DNA of 64,000 bases, from NCBI RefSeq assembly GCF_900116405.1, contig NZ_FPAQ01000012.1, forward strand, positions 23,734 to 87,733. The letters run 5' to 3'. This stretch comes from Halomonas saccharevitans. Its GTDB lineage: Bacteria > Pseudomonadota > Gammaproteobacteria > Pseudomonadales > Halomonadaceae. The translations under genes and the position numbers were made by a program. This document shows positions 36,942 through 44,553 of the stretch, piece after piece; the stretch's first letter is position 1; every line of letters begins with the position of its first letter. The notes under the pieces were generated by a model. The model ran no database searches and had not been told where the DNA came from. It worked only from the letters and a program-made list of their open reading frames with translations.

Positions 36942-38150
36942 ATGTCCCGTCAGCTGCTCACCCCTCGCCGCCTGCTCTGGGCCCTGGCCGCCCTGATCGC
37001 GCTGGGCCTGCTGATCTGGGCACTGCGCCCGATGCCGGTCCGCGTGAACACGGTCACGGTTCAAAGCGCCCCCTTCGTCGACTCGGTCAACGAGGAGGGA
37101 CGCACCCGCCTTCGCGACACCTGGCACGTCACGGCCCCGATCACCGGCTACCTGCGGCGGGTGATGCTTGAGGTGGGCGACGCCGTCGAACAGGGCCAGG
37201 TGCTGTTCCGCCTCGAGCCGAGCCCGGCGCCCGCCCTGGATGCGCGCAGTCGCGAGCAGGCCGAGGACGCCCTGCAGGCCGCACGGGCCCGCTTCCACGC
37301 CGCCGAGGCCAACCTGGAGACGGCCCGGGCCGAGCGGCGCTTCGCCGAGGCCGAGTACCGGCGCTATCAACGGCTGCATCAGCGCAACCTGGTCTCAACC
37401 GCCGATCTCGAGCATCGCGAGAGCCTGCGCGATCGCCAGCGCGCGCTGGAGCGGGCCGCCGCCTCGAGCGTGGAGGCGGCGAGTTTCGAGGTGGAGAGTG
37501 CCCGGGCGGTGCTCGCGGTGACCAGCGGCCAGCGCAGCGGCACCGAGCAGCCGATGCTCGAGGTGGCCGCCCCGGTGACCGGTGTGGTGCTCGAGCGGTT
37601 CCGCTGCTGCGAGGGCGCGGTGGAGGCCGGCCAGCCGATCGTCGAGATCGGCCGACTGGCGGACATGGAGATCCTCGTCGACCTGCTCTCCATGGACGCG
37701 GTCCGCCTGAAGTCGGGCATGGACGTGCGCATCACCGGCTGGGGCGGGGCGCCGCTGTCCGGCAGCGTCCGGCGCATCGAGCCGGCCGGCTTCACCCGCG
37801 TCTCGGCGCTGGGGGTCGATGAGCAGCGGGTCCCGGTGGTCATCGACTTCGCCGAGGGGACCGACGCCGCCGCCCAGGGGCTCGGCACTGGCTTCCGGGT
37901 CGAGGTGGAGTTCCTGATCTGGCAGGCCGATGACGTGTTGCAGGTACCTACCAGCGCCCTCTTTCGCGACGATGGCCGCTGGGCGGCCTTCGCAGTCGAG
38001 GACGGCCGCGCCCGGCTTCGCCACCTGAAGATCGGCCGCCAGAGCGGGCTCGCCAGCCAGGTCCTCGAGGGCCTAGAGGCCGGGGAGCGCATCGTGACCC
38101 ACCCTGGCGACGCCCTCACCGACGGCGCGGCGGTCACCCAGGGCAATTGA
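36942..38150 (+). CDS. HlyD-family periplasmic adaptor of the ABC exporter
   Basis: A 402-residue membrane-fusion protein with one N-terminal helix (LLWALAALIALGLLIWAL). Next come a lipoyl half-motif (PITGYLRRVMLEVGDAVEQG), a coiled-coil hairpin (about 90-200, with QAEDALQAARARFHAAEANL), a second lipoyl half (APVTGVVLERF) and the beta-barrel part. It would couple the ABC ATPase/permease pair to outer structures. I chose ATG 36942, which has GGAG at good spacing, over ATG 36930. Confidence 0.88.
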   Translation: MSRQLLTPRRLLWALAALIALGLLIWALRPMPVRVNTVTVQSAPFVDSVNEEGRTRLRDTWHVTAPITGYLRRVMLEVGDAVEQGQVLFRLEPSPAPALDARSREQAEDALQAARARFHAAEANLETARAERRFAEAEYRRYQRLHQRNLVSTADLEHRESLRDRQRALERAAASSVEAASFEVESARAVLAVTSGQRSGTEQPMLEVAAPVTGVVLERFRCCEGAVEAGQPIVEIGRLADMEILVDLLSMDAVRLKSGMDVRITGWGGAPLSGSVRRIEPAGFTRVSALGVDEQRVPVVIDFAEGTDAAAQGLGTGFRVEVEFLIWQADDVLQVPTSALFRDDGRWAAFAVEDGRARLRHLKIGRQSGLASQVLEGLEAGERIVTHPGDALTDGAAVTQGN

Positions 38151-38222
38151 CGCCGACGACTTGCCTGGCGCCGCACCGGCCGTATCATGGGGACCCGACC
38201 GCTCGACCCGCCAGGAGCCCCC

Positions 38223-39275
38223 ATGACCGCCGGACCCGATCTCGACGCCCCCATACTGGTGATCTACACCGGTGGCACCCTGGGCATGGTGCAAGGCCCT
38301 CAAGGGCTCACGCCGGGTCATGACATCGAGGCCCGCCTGCACCGGGCGCTGGCCACCCTGCCCCCGGCCCGTCAAGCCAGCCTGCCCGCCTTCGAGGTGC
38401 TCGAGACCGAGCGTCCCATCGACTCCAGCAGTGCCACGCCGAGGGACTGGCAGGCGCTGGCCGCGCTGGTGGCCCGCCACTACCGCCGCCATGCCGGCAT
38501 CGTCATCCTCCACGGCACCGACACCCTGGCCTGGACGGCCTCGAGCCTCGCCTTCCAGCTGCAGGGCATCGATCGCCCGGTGATCCTCACCGGCGCCATG
38601 CGCCCCCTGGAGGCCGAGGGCAGCGACGCCACCGCCAACGTCGCAGATGCCCTACGCTTCGCCATGACGCCGCGCCTCAAGGAGGTGGCGCTCTGCTTCG
38701 CCGGCCAGCTGCTGCGCGGCTGTCGCACCCGCAAGTGGCAGACCCAGGACGCCGCCGCCTTCGAAAGCCCTAACCTCGCGCCGCTCGGCGAACGGGTCGA
38801 CGATGAGGTGGTGCTCTACCCCGGCCGCGGCCTGGCCGATCACCAGCGCGGCGCACCGCGCTTCGAGCTGCCGGACTATGCGCCGCTGGCGGCCGGCGGC
38901 GTGGTCCGCCTGGCCCTGTGGCCCGGCATTGAAGCCTGGCAGGTCGAGGCCTGGCTCGGCGACGAGCGCGTCAGGGGCGCGGTGCTGGAGGTGTGGGGCG
39001 GCGGCAACCTGCCGGACGACCCGGCGCTGATCGGGGCGCTGGCCCGGGCGAGCGGCGAGGGTAAGCTGCTGGCCGCCCTCAGCCAGTGCCCCCGTGGCGC
39101 GGTGGCCTTCGGCGACTACGCCGCGGGCCAGGGACTGAGCGATGCCGGCGTGCTCAGCGCCGAGGACATGACCCCCGAGGCCACCTTCGCCAAGCTGGTC
39201 CACCTGCTGGCCCAGCCACTAGAGGAGCACGAGCGACGCGGGCGCTTTCTCACGCCGCTGGTCGGCGAGCGTTGA
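38223..39275 (+). CDS. ansA: Type I (cytoplasmic) L-asparaginase
   Basis: Hydrolyses L-asparagine to aspartate and ammonia. The 350-residue protein has no signal peptide. The two catalytic threonines lie in VIYTGGTLGM and LHGTDTLAWT; ILTGAMRPLEAEGSDATANV and TRKWQTQDAAAFESPNL match E. coli AnsA. The ATG at 38223 follows AGGAG. It is monocistronic or read through from the exporter genes 72 bases upstream. Confidence 0.92.
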   Translation: MTAGPDLDAPILVIYTGGTLGMVQGPQGLTPGHDIEARLHRALATLPPARQASLPAFEVLETERPIDSSSATPRDWQALAALVARHYRRHAGIVILHGTDTLAWTASSLAFQLQGIDRPVILTGAMRPLEAEGSDATANVADALRFAMTPRLKEVALCFAGQLLRGCRTRKWQTQDAAAFESPNLAPLGERVDDEVVLYPGRGLADHQRGAPRFELPDYAPLAAGGVVRLALWPGIEAWQVEAWLGDERVRGAVLEVWGGGNLPDDPALIGALARASGEGKLLAALSQCPRGAVAFGDYAAGQGLSDAGVLSAEDMTPEATFAKLVHLLAQPLEEHERRGRFLTPLVGER

Positions 39276-39346
39276 CGCGCATCATGCACGCCGAGGCGGA
39301 AATCGTTAAGGTGAGAGGACCCTCACCGGTCAGCAGGAGTCAATCC

Positions 39347-39583
39347 ATGGAACATCCCGACCACCCCTTCACCGAACTCTTCGAGCAGCTTGGCCTCGCC
39401 TCCGATCACGCGGCCATCAAGCGCTTCATCGATCAGCACGCGCCGATTCCCGAGGAAATCGCGCTACCGGACGCGCCCTGCTGGAACGAGGGCCAGGCGG
39501 AGTTTCTGCGCGAGGCCCTCCAGGAGGACGCCGACTGGGCCGAGGTCGTCGATCACCTCGATGCCTCGCTGCGCAAGGGCTGA
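39347..39583 (+). CDS. DUF2789 family protein
   Basis: A 78-residue acidic protein. HPFTELFEQLGLASDHAAIK and the following RFIDQHAPIPEEIALPDAPC segment, with EFLREALQEDADWAEVVDHL, match DUF2789, a small gammaproteobacterial family of unknown function. ATG 39347 has AGGAG upstream. A strong terminator follows 30 bases after the stop. Confidence 0.85.
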   Translation: MEHPDHPFTELFEQLGLASDHAAIKRFIDQHAPIPEEIALPDAPCWNEGQAEFLREALQEDADWAEVVDHLDASLRKG

Positions 39584-39612
39584 GGATGTCGCCCCGAGAT
39601 CACGTGGCAAAC

Positions 39613-39649
39613 AACGACGCCGCCCGTCATCGTGACGGGCGGCGTCGTT
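39613..39649. terminator. Strong bidirectional terminator
   Basis: A perfect 17-bp stem (AACGACGCCGCCCGTCA with TGACGGGCGGCGTCGTT) around a TCG loop lies between the converging DUF2789 and SRPBCC genes. U runs are short on both strands, but the stem strength and place support termination in both directions. Confidence 0.75.
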
Positions 39650-39689
39650 AGTTGGCCGCGCAGGGCGAGCGAGGTCAGGCGCCTGCCGG

Positions 39690-40100
39690 CTAGAGCCGCG
39701 CCTCGACGCGCTCCAGGATCTGTCGGCTGACCTTGCCCACCAGGGGCCTGGCCGCTCGATTGACGGCCTTCTCCAGCAGGCGATTACGAATCGTGTAGGT
39801 CAGGGTCAGGGCCACCTGGGTACCGCCCTCGACCGGGGTCAGGCGATAGCAGCCCTGATTGTGGACGCCGTCCAGCGACTCCCAGGCCAGCACCTCCGGC
39901 GCACGCGCCTCGGTGATGGCGACATCGAAGGTCCAGTCCATTCCCACCGCGTGCACGTGCCAGCGGTAGCGATCCTGACCCAGCGGCTCGATCGCCTTGA
40001 TCAGGTCGGAATAGTCGGCAAAGTCCTCGACCCGCTCGAGCAGGGCGAAGACCCGCTCCGGGGATGCCTTGAGAATCGCGCTGTGTTCGATGGTCGCCAT
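39690..40100 (-). CDS. SRPBCC (START/polyketide cyclase-like) family protein
   Basis: A 136-residue ligand-binding-fold protein. The N-terminal beta strand and helix read EHSAILKASPERVFALLERV, followed by EDFADYSDLIKAIEPL, then VEGGTQVALTLTYTIRN and the long C-terminal helix. The sequence fits the SRPBCC polyketide cyclase/dehydrase group; the ligand is unknown. The ATG at 40100 has GGGAG upstream. It lies downstream of trhP on the same strand, 104 bases apart. Confidence 0.85.
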   Translation of the reverse strand: MATIEHSAILKASPERVFALLERVEDFADYSDLIKAIEPLGQDRYRWHVHAVGMDWTFDVAITEARAPEVLAWESLDGVHNQGCYRLTPVEGGTQVALTLTYTIRNRLLEKAVNRAARPLVGKVSRQILERVEARL

Positions 40101-40204
40101 GACGCTCCCTGTTCGACTGCCAACGGTTCGACGTCTCGCTGTTCGACGGTCAATCGTCCCCTACCATGTCGTCGGCGGCCGAGGAAGTCCAGCCGCGCGG
40201 TGAA

Positions 40205-41638
40205 TCAGAGGTCGCGCATCAGCAGCGCGAACTCGATGCGTTCGGGCGAGATCGCCTCACCCGGCACGGGAATGCGCACCACGTGACCGGAGCCCGGCGC
40301 CGCCCCCACCGACTCGCCGCGACGGTTCTCGATGTGCTCGAGCGCGAAGCGGCGGTTGCCGCCGGGCAGCATCAGCTCCATGGAGTCGCCGACCTCGAAG
40401 CGGTTCTTGACGTCGATCTCCAGCACGCCGCGATCCGGGTCATAGGCGGTGACCTCGCCGACGAACTGCTGGTGCACCCCCACCGAGTTGCCCTGTTCGT
40501 AGTTCTGGTACTGGTCGTGGACGTGGCGGCGGTAGAAGCCCTCCGTGTAGCCGCGGTTGGCGAGGTTATCGAGCTCGTCCATCAGGCGCATGTCGAAAGG
40601 GCGGCCGGCCACGGCGTCATCGATAGCGCGGCGATAGACCTGGGCGGTGCGCGCCACGTAGTAGGGCGACTTGGTACGGCCCTCGATCTTCAGCGAGGTG
40701 ACGCCCATCTCGGCCAGGCGCGGCACGTGCTGCACCGCGCGCAGGTCCTTGGAGTTCATGATGTAAGTGCCGTGCTCGTCCTCGTACACCGGCATCAGCT
40801 CGCCGGGCCGGCTGCGATCCTCGATCAGCGCCGATAGCTCGTCCTGCCCCTCGGTGCCGCCCGCGGTGGCGGTACTCATCTCAGCCGCCTCGGCACTGCC
40901 GCCACCCGAGGCGATCAGCCCTCCGCCCTGCGGTGATGACTGACCCGGCGTCCAGATGCCGCTGGCGGCGTGGGCGCGCGCCGAGTTGGCCGGCACCAGG
41001 TCGCCGGTCTCGTCCTCGGAGGCCGCCACGGTGTTGTACTTCCAGCGGCAGGCATTGGTGCAGGTGCCCTGGTTGGGGTCGCGATGGTTGAAGTAGCCCG
41101 AGAGCAGGCAGCGCCCGGAATAGGCGATGCACAGCGCGCCGTGGACGAAGGTCTCGATCTCGAGATCCGGGCACTCGGCGCGGATCTGGGCGATCTCCTC
41201 CAGCGACAGCTCCCGCGAGAGGATGATGCGGCTGATGCCCTGCTGCTGCCAGAAGCGCGCGGCCGCGTAGTTGACCACGTTGGACTGCACGGAGAGGTGG
41301 ATGACCTGCTCGGGCCAACGCTCGCGGATCATCATGATCAGCCCGGGATCGGACATGATCAGCGCGTCGGGCCCGGCCTCGATCACCGGCTCCATGTCGC
41401 GCAGGTAGGTCCTGAGCTTGCTGTTGTGGGGCGCGATGTTGGACGCCACGTAGAACTGCTTGCCCCGCTCGTGGGCGTAGGCGATGCCCTTGTGCAGGTT
41501 GTCGATCTTGAAGTCGTTGTTGCGCACGCGCAGCGAGTAGCGCGGCTGGCCGGCATAGACCGCATCCGCCCCATAGGCGAAGGCGTAGCGCATGTTCTTG
41601 AAGGTGCCGGCGGGCGACAGCAGTTCAGGGGCTTTCAT
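40205..41638 (-). CDS. trhP: tRNA hydroxylation protein TrhP (YegQ, U32 family)
   Basis: In E. coli TrhP makes 5-hydroxyuridine at tRNA position 34 with prephenate. The 477-residue protein aligns throughout: [49 protein letters not shown] and LSREL with SLEEIA, then the cysteine-rich region [32 protein letters not shown], and [15 protein letters not shown]. Between GDLVP and [14 protein letters not shown] there is a low-complexity Ser/Gly/Ala insert of about 55 residues, longer than the E. coli linker. MKAPELL at 41638 aligns with the E. coli start and has GGTGAA upstream. Divergent from queC. Confidence 0.92.
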   Translation of the reverse strand: MKAPELLSPAGTFKNMRYAFAYGADAVYAGQPRYSLRVRNNDFKIDNLHKGIAYAHERGKQFYVASNIAPHNSKLRTYLRDMEPVIEAGPDALIMSDPGLIMMIRERWPEQVIHLSVQSNVVNYAAARFWQQQGISRIILSRELSLEEIAQIRAECPDLEIETFVHGALCIAYSGRCLLSGYFNHRDPNQGTCTNACRWKYNTVAASEDETGDLVPANSARAHAASGIWTPGQSSPQGGGLIASGGGSAEAAEMSTATAGGTEGQDELSALIEDRSRPGELMPVYEDEHGTYIMNSKDLRAVQHVPRLAEMGVTSLKIEGRTKSPYYVARTAQVYRRAIDDAVAGRPFDMRLMDELDNLANRGYTEGFYRRHVHDQYQNYEQGNSVGVHQQFVGEVTAYDPDRGVLEIDVKNRFEVGDSMELMLPGGNRRFALEHIENRRGESVGAAPGSGHVVRIPVPGEAISPERIEFALLMRDL

Positions 41639-41853
41639 GGAATTCACCGTTGTCAGGACGATGGCACCGCCGTCGGCCGAAGCCGCGGGTGCAGGGATGG
41701 AAGGCGCGAAAGTCTAGCAATTGGCACCGATTCTGGCCAGATAAGACGGCCTTGCGTACACTGTCGCGCGCCGGACCGGACCCCGGCGCCCTCTCCCGAC
41801 GCGTTGCTCGTTACGCGCCGGGGGCGACAAATTCTCCGACCAGAGTTTCCGAC

Positions 41854-42690
41854 ATGACCCACACCCCCTATCCCGCCACCGTGGTGATCTACTCCGGCGG
41901 CATGGACTCCTTTACCGTGCTGCACCGCGCCCTGCGCGAGGGCCTCGACGTCCACGCCCTCTCCTTCGACTACGGCCAGCGCCATCGCCGTGAGCTCGAG
42001 GTGGCCGCGCGCGTCTGCCGCGAGCTGGGCGTGCCCCACCAGATAGTCGACATCACCGCCATCCACGGCCTTATCGACTCATCGGCACTTACCGACGAAA
42101 GCCGCGCAATGCCCGAGGGCGACTACGCCGAGGACAACCTGACCGCTACCGTGGTGCCCAACCGCAACATGGTGCTGCTCTCATTGGCCATCGCCAAGGC
42201 GGTCAACATTGGCGCCGGCCGGGTCGACTACGGCGCCCACGGCGGCGATCACGTGCTCTACCCGGACTGCCGACCCGCCTTCGTCGAGGCGATGAACGAC
42301 GTGGCCGGCATCGCCAACTTCGAGGCGGTGACGATCCACGCGCCCTACCTGCGCTCGAGCAAGGCCGAGATCCTCGCCGAGGGCCTGGCCATGGGCCTCG
42401 ACTACGCCGACACCTGGACCTGCTACCGCGGCGAAGCACTCGCCTGCGGGCGCTGCGGCAGCTGTCGGGAGCGCCTGGCAGCCTTCGCCGCTAACGGCGC
42501 CGTCGATCCCCTGGGTTATCTACAGCGGCCCGATGACGCGGCCGACTCACAGCGGCCCGACCCCGCCGCCGCCATTCAGCGGCCCGATGACGCCGCCACC
42601 GCTCAGCGGCCCGATGACGCCGCCGATGCCCAGCGACCTGAAACCGCCGCAGATTTACAGCGCCCCGGCGCCGACGCGGGAGACTCCTGA
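41854..42690 (+). CDS. queC: 7-cyano-7-deazaguanine (preQ0) synthase QueC
   Basis: Converts 7-carboxy-7-deazaguanine plus ammonia and ATP to preQ0, the queuosine precursor. [10 protein letters not shown] is the PP-loop ATP site, [11 protein letters not shown] follows, and the zinc site is [18 protein letters not shown] with CRERLAAF. The ordinary domain ends near residue 223 (GAVDPLGYL). After it the gene encodes an extra 55-residue tail of [11 protein letters not shown] repeats from a 27-bp minisatellite. Start ATG 41854. The TGA overlaps the queE ATG by one base. Confidence 0.94.
   Translation: MTHTPYPATVVIYSGGMDSFTVLHRALREGLDVHALSFDYGQRHRRELEVAARVCRELGVPHQIVDITAIHGLIDSSALTDESRAMPEGDYAEDNLTATVVPNRNMVLLSLAIAKAVNIGAGRVDYGAHGGDHVLYPDCRPAFVEAMNDVAGIANFEAVTIHAPYLRSSKAEILAEGLAMGLDYADTWTCYRGEALACGRCGSCRERLAAFAANGAVDPLGYLQRPDDAADSQRPDPAAAIQRPDDAATAQRPDDAADAQRPETAADLQRPGADAGDS
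42523..42690. repeat. 27-bp minisatellite in the end of queC
   Basis: Five full 27-bp units begin at 42523, 42550, 42577, 42604 and 42631, each starting CAGCGGCCCGA or a close variant; a sixth partial unit starts at 42658 and runs to the stop. The array keeps frame and codes for nine-residue repeats QRPDDAA(D/T)x. Units 3 and 4 are nearly identical, which suggests recent duplication. Confidence 0.92.
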
Positions 42691-43346
42691 TGTACAGCGT
42701 CAAGGAAGCCTTCTACTCGCTGCAGGGCGAAGGGGGCCAGGCGGGCCGCGCCAGCGTCTTCTGCCGCTTCAGCGGCTGCAACCTCTGGTCGGGCCGCGAG
42801 GCGGACCGCACCACGGCGGCCTGCCGCTTCTGCGATACCGACTTCATCGGCACCGACGGCCAGAACGGCGGGCGCTTCCGGGAGGCCGCGGCGCTGGCCG
42901 ACCATCTCACCGCGCTGTGGCCCGATCACGGCGGGGTGGCCACGCCCTACGTGGTGTTCACCGGCGGCGAGCCGCTGCTGCAGCTGGACGAGGTCCTGGT
43001 GGCCGCCATGCACGAGAGCGGCTTCGAGGTCGCGGTGGAGACCAACGGCACCCTGCCACCCCCCGCCGGCATCGACTGGCTCTGCGTGAGTCCCAAGGGC
43101 GACAACCCGCTGGTGGTCACCGGCGGCGACGAGCTCAAGCTGGTCCACCCCCAGGCCGGGGTCACGCCCGAGCGCTTCGCGCGGCTGGATTTCGCCCACT
43201 TCTTCCTGCAACCCATGGACACCACCCCCGCCGGCCTTGAGGGCGACGGCGCTTCCAATACCATGGCCGAGACGGTGGCCTACTGCCTGGCCCATCCCCA
43301 GTGGCGGCTGTCGCTGCAGACCCACAAGATCGCGGGAGTCGACTGA
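42690..43346 (+). CDS. queE: 7-carboxy-7-deazaguanine synthase QueE
   Basis: A 218-residue radical SAM enzyme that converts 6-carboxytetrahydropterin to 7-carboxy-7-deazaguanine. The N-terminus EAFYSLQGEGGQAGRASVFC and CRFSGCNLWSG with CRFCDTDF (the cluster cysteines separated by an insertion as in QueE), FTGGEPLLQ, VAVETNGTLPP and VSPK are diagnostic. Coupled to queC and queD through TGATG overlaps at both ends. Confidence 0.94.
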   Translation: MYSVKEAFYSLQGEGGQAGRASVFCRFSGCNLWSGREADRTTAACRFCDTDFIGTDGQNGGRFREAAALADHLTALWPDHGGVATPYVVFTGGEPLLQLDEVLVAAMHESGFEVAVETNGTLPPPAGIDWLCVSPKGDNPLVVTGGDELKLVHPQAGVTPERFARLDFAHFFLQPMDTTPAGLEGDGASNTMAETVAYCLAHPQWRLSLQTHKIAGVD

Positions 43347-44191
43347 TGACCCTCTTCGTCAACCGCCTCACCCAGCTCGATGCCTCGCTGTGGTGCCCGA
43401 GGCGCGGCCTCGTCGGCGCGAGCTGGCAGGTCGACGTCGAACTCGACGGCGAGCTCGGCGAGGACGGCATGCTCTTCGACTTCGGCGAGGTGAAGCCCTG
43501 GATCAAGGGCGCGATCGACGGTGGCGTCGATCACACCCTGCTGGTACCGACCGAGGCGCCGGGCGTGACGCTTCACGACTGTCGGGAGGGCCTCTGCCTG
43601 CGCAGCGAGGTCCCCTATCCGCTCGAGATGCGCGCCCCGCGCCAGGCGCTGAGCCTGCTGCCCTGGTCCGAGATCACGCCGGAGCGCCTCGCCCGTCATC
43701 TGGCCGACGAGCTGATGCGCCGTCCGCCGCCGCGGGTCGGCGACATCCGCCTGACCCTGCGCGAGGAGGCGATCGAGGGCGCCGCCTACGGCTACAGCCA
43801 CGGCCTGAAACGCCATGTCGGCAACTGCCAGCGCATCGCCCACGGCCATCGTTCACGGCTGCATGTGTGGCAGGACGGAGAGCGCCAGCCGGCGTTGGAG
43901 GCGCGCTGGGCCGACTGGCTCGGTGAGCGCTACCTGGTCGACGCGGCCGACATCGTCGAGGACGACGAGTCGGGCCTCGATGACCGCCTGACCACCCGCT
44001 ACCGCGCCGAGCAGGGGCAGTTCTTCCTGCGCCTGCCTCGCCGCCGCTGCGCCGTGCTGCCGACCCCTACCACCGTGGAGCAGATCGCCGCCTGGCTGGC
44101 CGAGGCCATCGCCCGGGAGAGCGGTCGCGCCACTCGGGTCCAGGCCTTCGAGGGGATCGACAAGGGCGCCATCGCCGAGGCGCGCCCGTGA
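43346..44191 (+). CDS. queD: 6-carboxytetrahydropterin synthase QueD, duplicated two-domain form
   Basis: Makes 6-carboxytetrahydropterin from dihydroneopterin triphosphate, the step before QueE. The 281-residue protein is about twice the normal QueD length and consists of two degenerate copies. The N-half keeps C17, DFGEVK (45-50) and DHTLL (62-66) but has lost the HGH zinc ligands. The C-half keeps H152, C161 and HGH (166-168), plus PTTVEQ (241-246) and the glutamate E269, but lacks the DF and DH motifs. Together the two halves hold one complete site. ATG 43346 overlaps the queE stop. Confidence 0.85.
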   Translation: MTLFVNRLTQLDASLWCPRRGLVGASWQVDVELDGELGEDGMLFDFGEVKPWIKGAIDGGVDHTLLVPTEAPGVTLHDCREGLCLRSEVPYPLEMRAPRQALSLLPWSEITPERLARHLADELMRRPPPRVGDIRLTLREEAIEGAAYGYSHGLKRHVGNCQRIAHGHRSRLHVWQDGERQPALEARWADWLGERYLVDAADIVEDDESGLDDRLTTRYRAEQGQFFLRLPRRRCAVLPTPTTVEQIAAWLAEAIARESGRATRVQAFEGIDKGAIAEARP

Positions 44192-44451
44192 CGCCCGCCC
44201 CCGGCGAGTGCCGTCCGGGCTGCGGCGCCTGCTGCATCGCGCCGTCGATCAGCTCGCCGATTCCCGGCATGCCCGATGGCAAGCCGGCGGGCGTGCGCTG
44301 CGCTCAGCTCGACGACGCCAACCTCTGCCGGCTGTTCGGCGACCCTCGCCGCCCGGCGGTGTGCGAGCGCTTCGACCATGACGCCGAGCTGTGTGGCGAC
44401 GATCGCGACGATGCGCTCGAGCGCATCGCGGCCCTGGAACTCGCCACCTGA
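44188..44451 (+). CDS. YkgJ family cysteine cluster protein
   Basis: An 87-residue protein with the YkgJ (CxxxCCxxC-like) metal-binding pattern: CRPGCGACCIAPSIS, then RCAQLDDANLCRLFGDP, RPAVCERF and LCGDD. The family is a predicted zinc or iron binder of unknown function. It starts at GTG 44188, overlapping the queD stop by four bases, so it is the last gene of the queC-queE-queD operon. A hairpin terminator follows. Confidence 0.87.
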   Translation: MTPAPGECRPGCGACCIAPSISSPIPGMPDGKPAGVRCAQLDDANLCRLFGDPRRPAVCERFDHDAELCGDDRDDALERIAALELAT

Positions 44452-44491
44452 CTCGACTCGCCCCCGGCCCCCGCCGGGGCAGATAGCACGA

Positions 44492-44524
44492 ACGACAACG
44501 GCGCCCTGGAGGCGCCGTTGTCGT
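44492..44524. terminator. Terminator between ykgJ and the BTAD regulator
   Basis: ACGACAACGGCGCC and GGCGCCGTTGTCGT form a perfect 14-bp stem around CTGGA. It lies between two converging genes (40 bases after the ykgJ stop, 30 bases past the regulator stop). U runs are minimal. Confidence 0.65.
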
Positions 44525-44553
44525 CTGCGGGCATCGCGTCAGCGGTCAGTTCC

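Noticed and set aside
41725..41760. Sigma54-like promoter TGGCAC-N5-CTGG upstream of queC
   Set aside because: The -12 element lacks the required GC pair, and queC genes are not a known sigma54 target.
42523..42690. CRISPR-like array
   Set aside because: The units are contiguous without spacers, keep the reading frame of queC, and no cas genes are present. It is a coding minisatellite.
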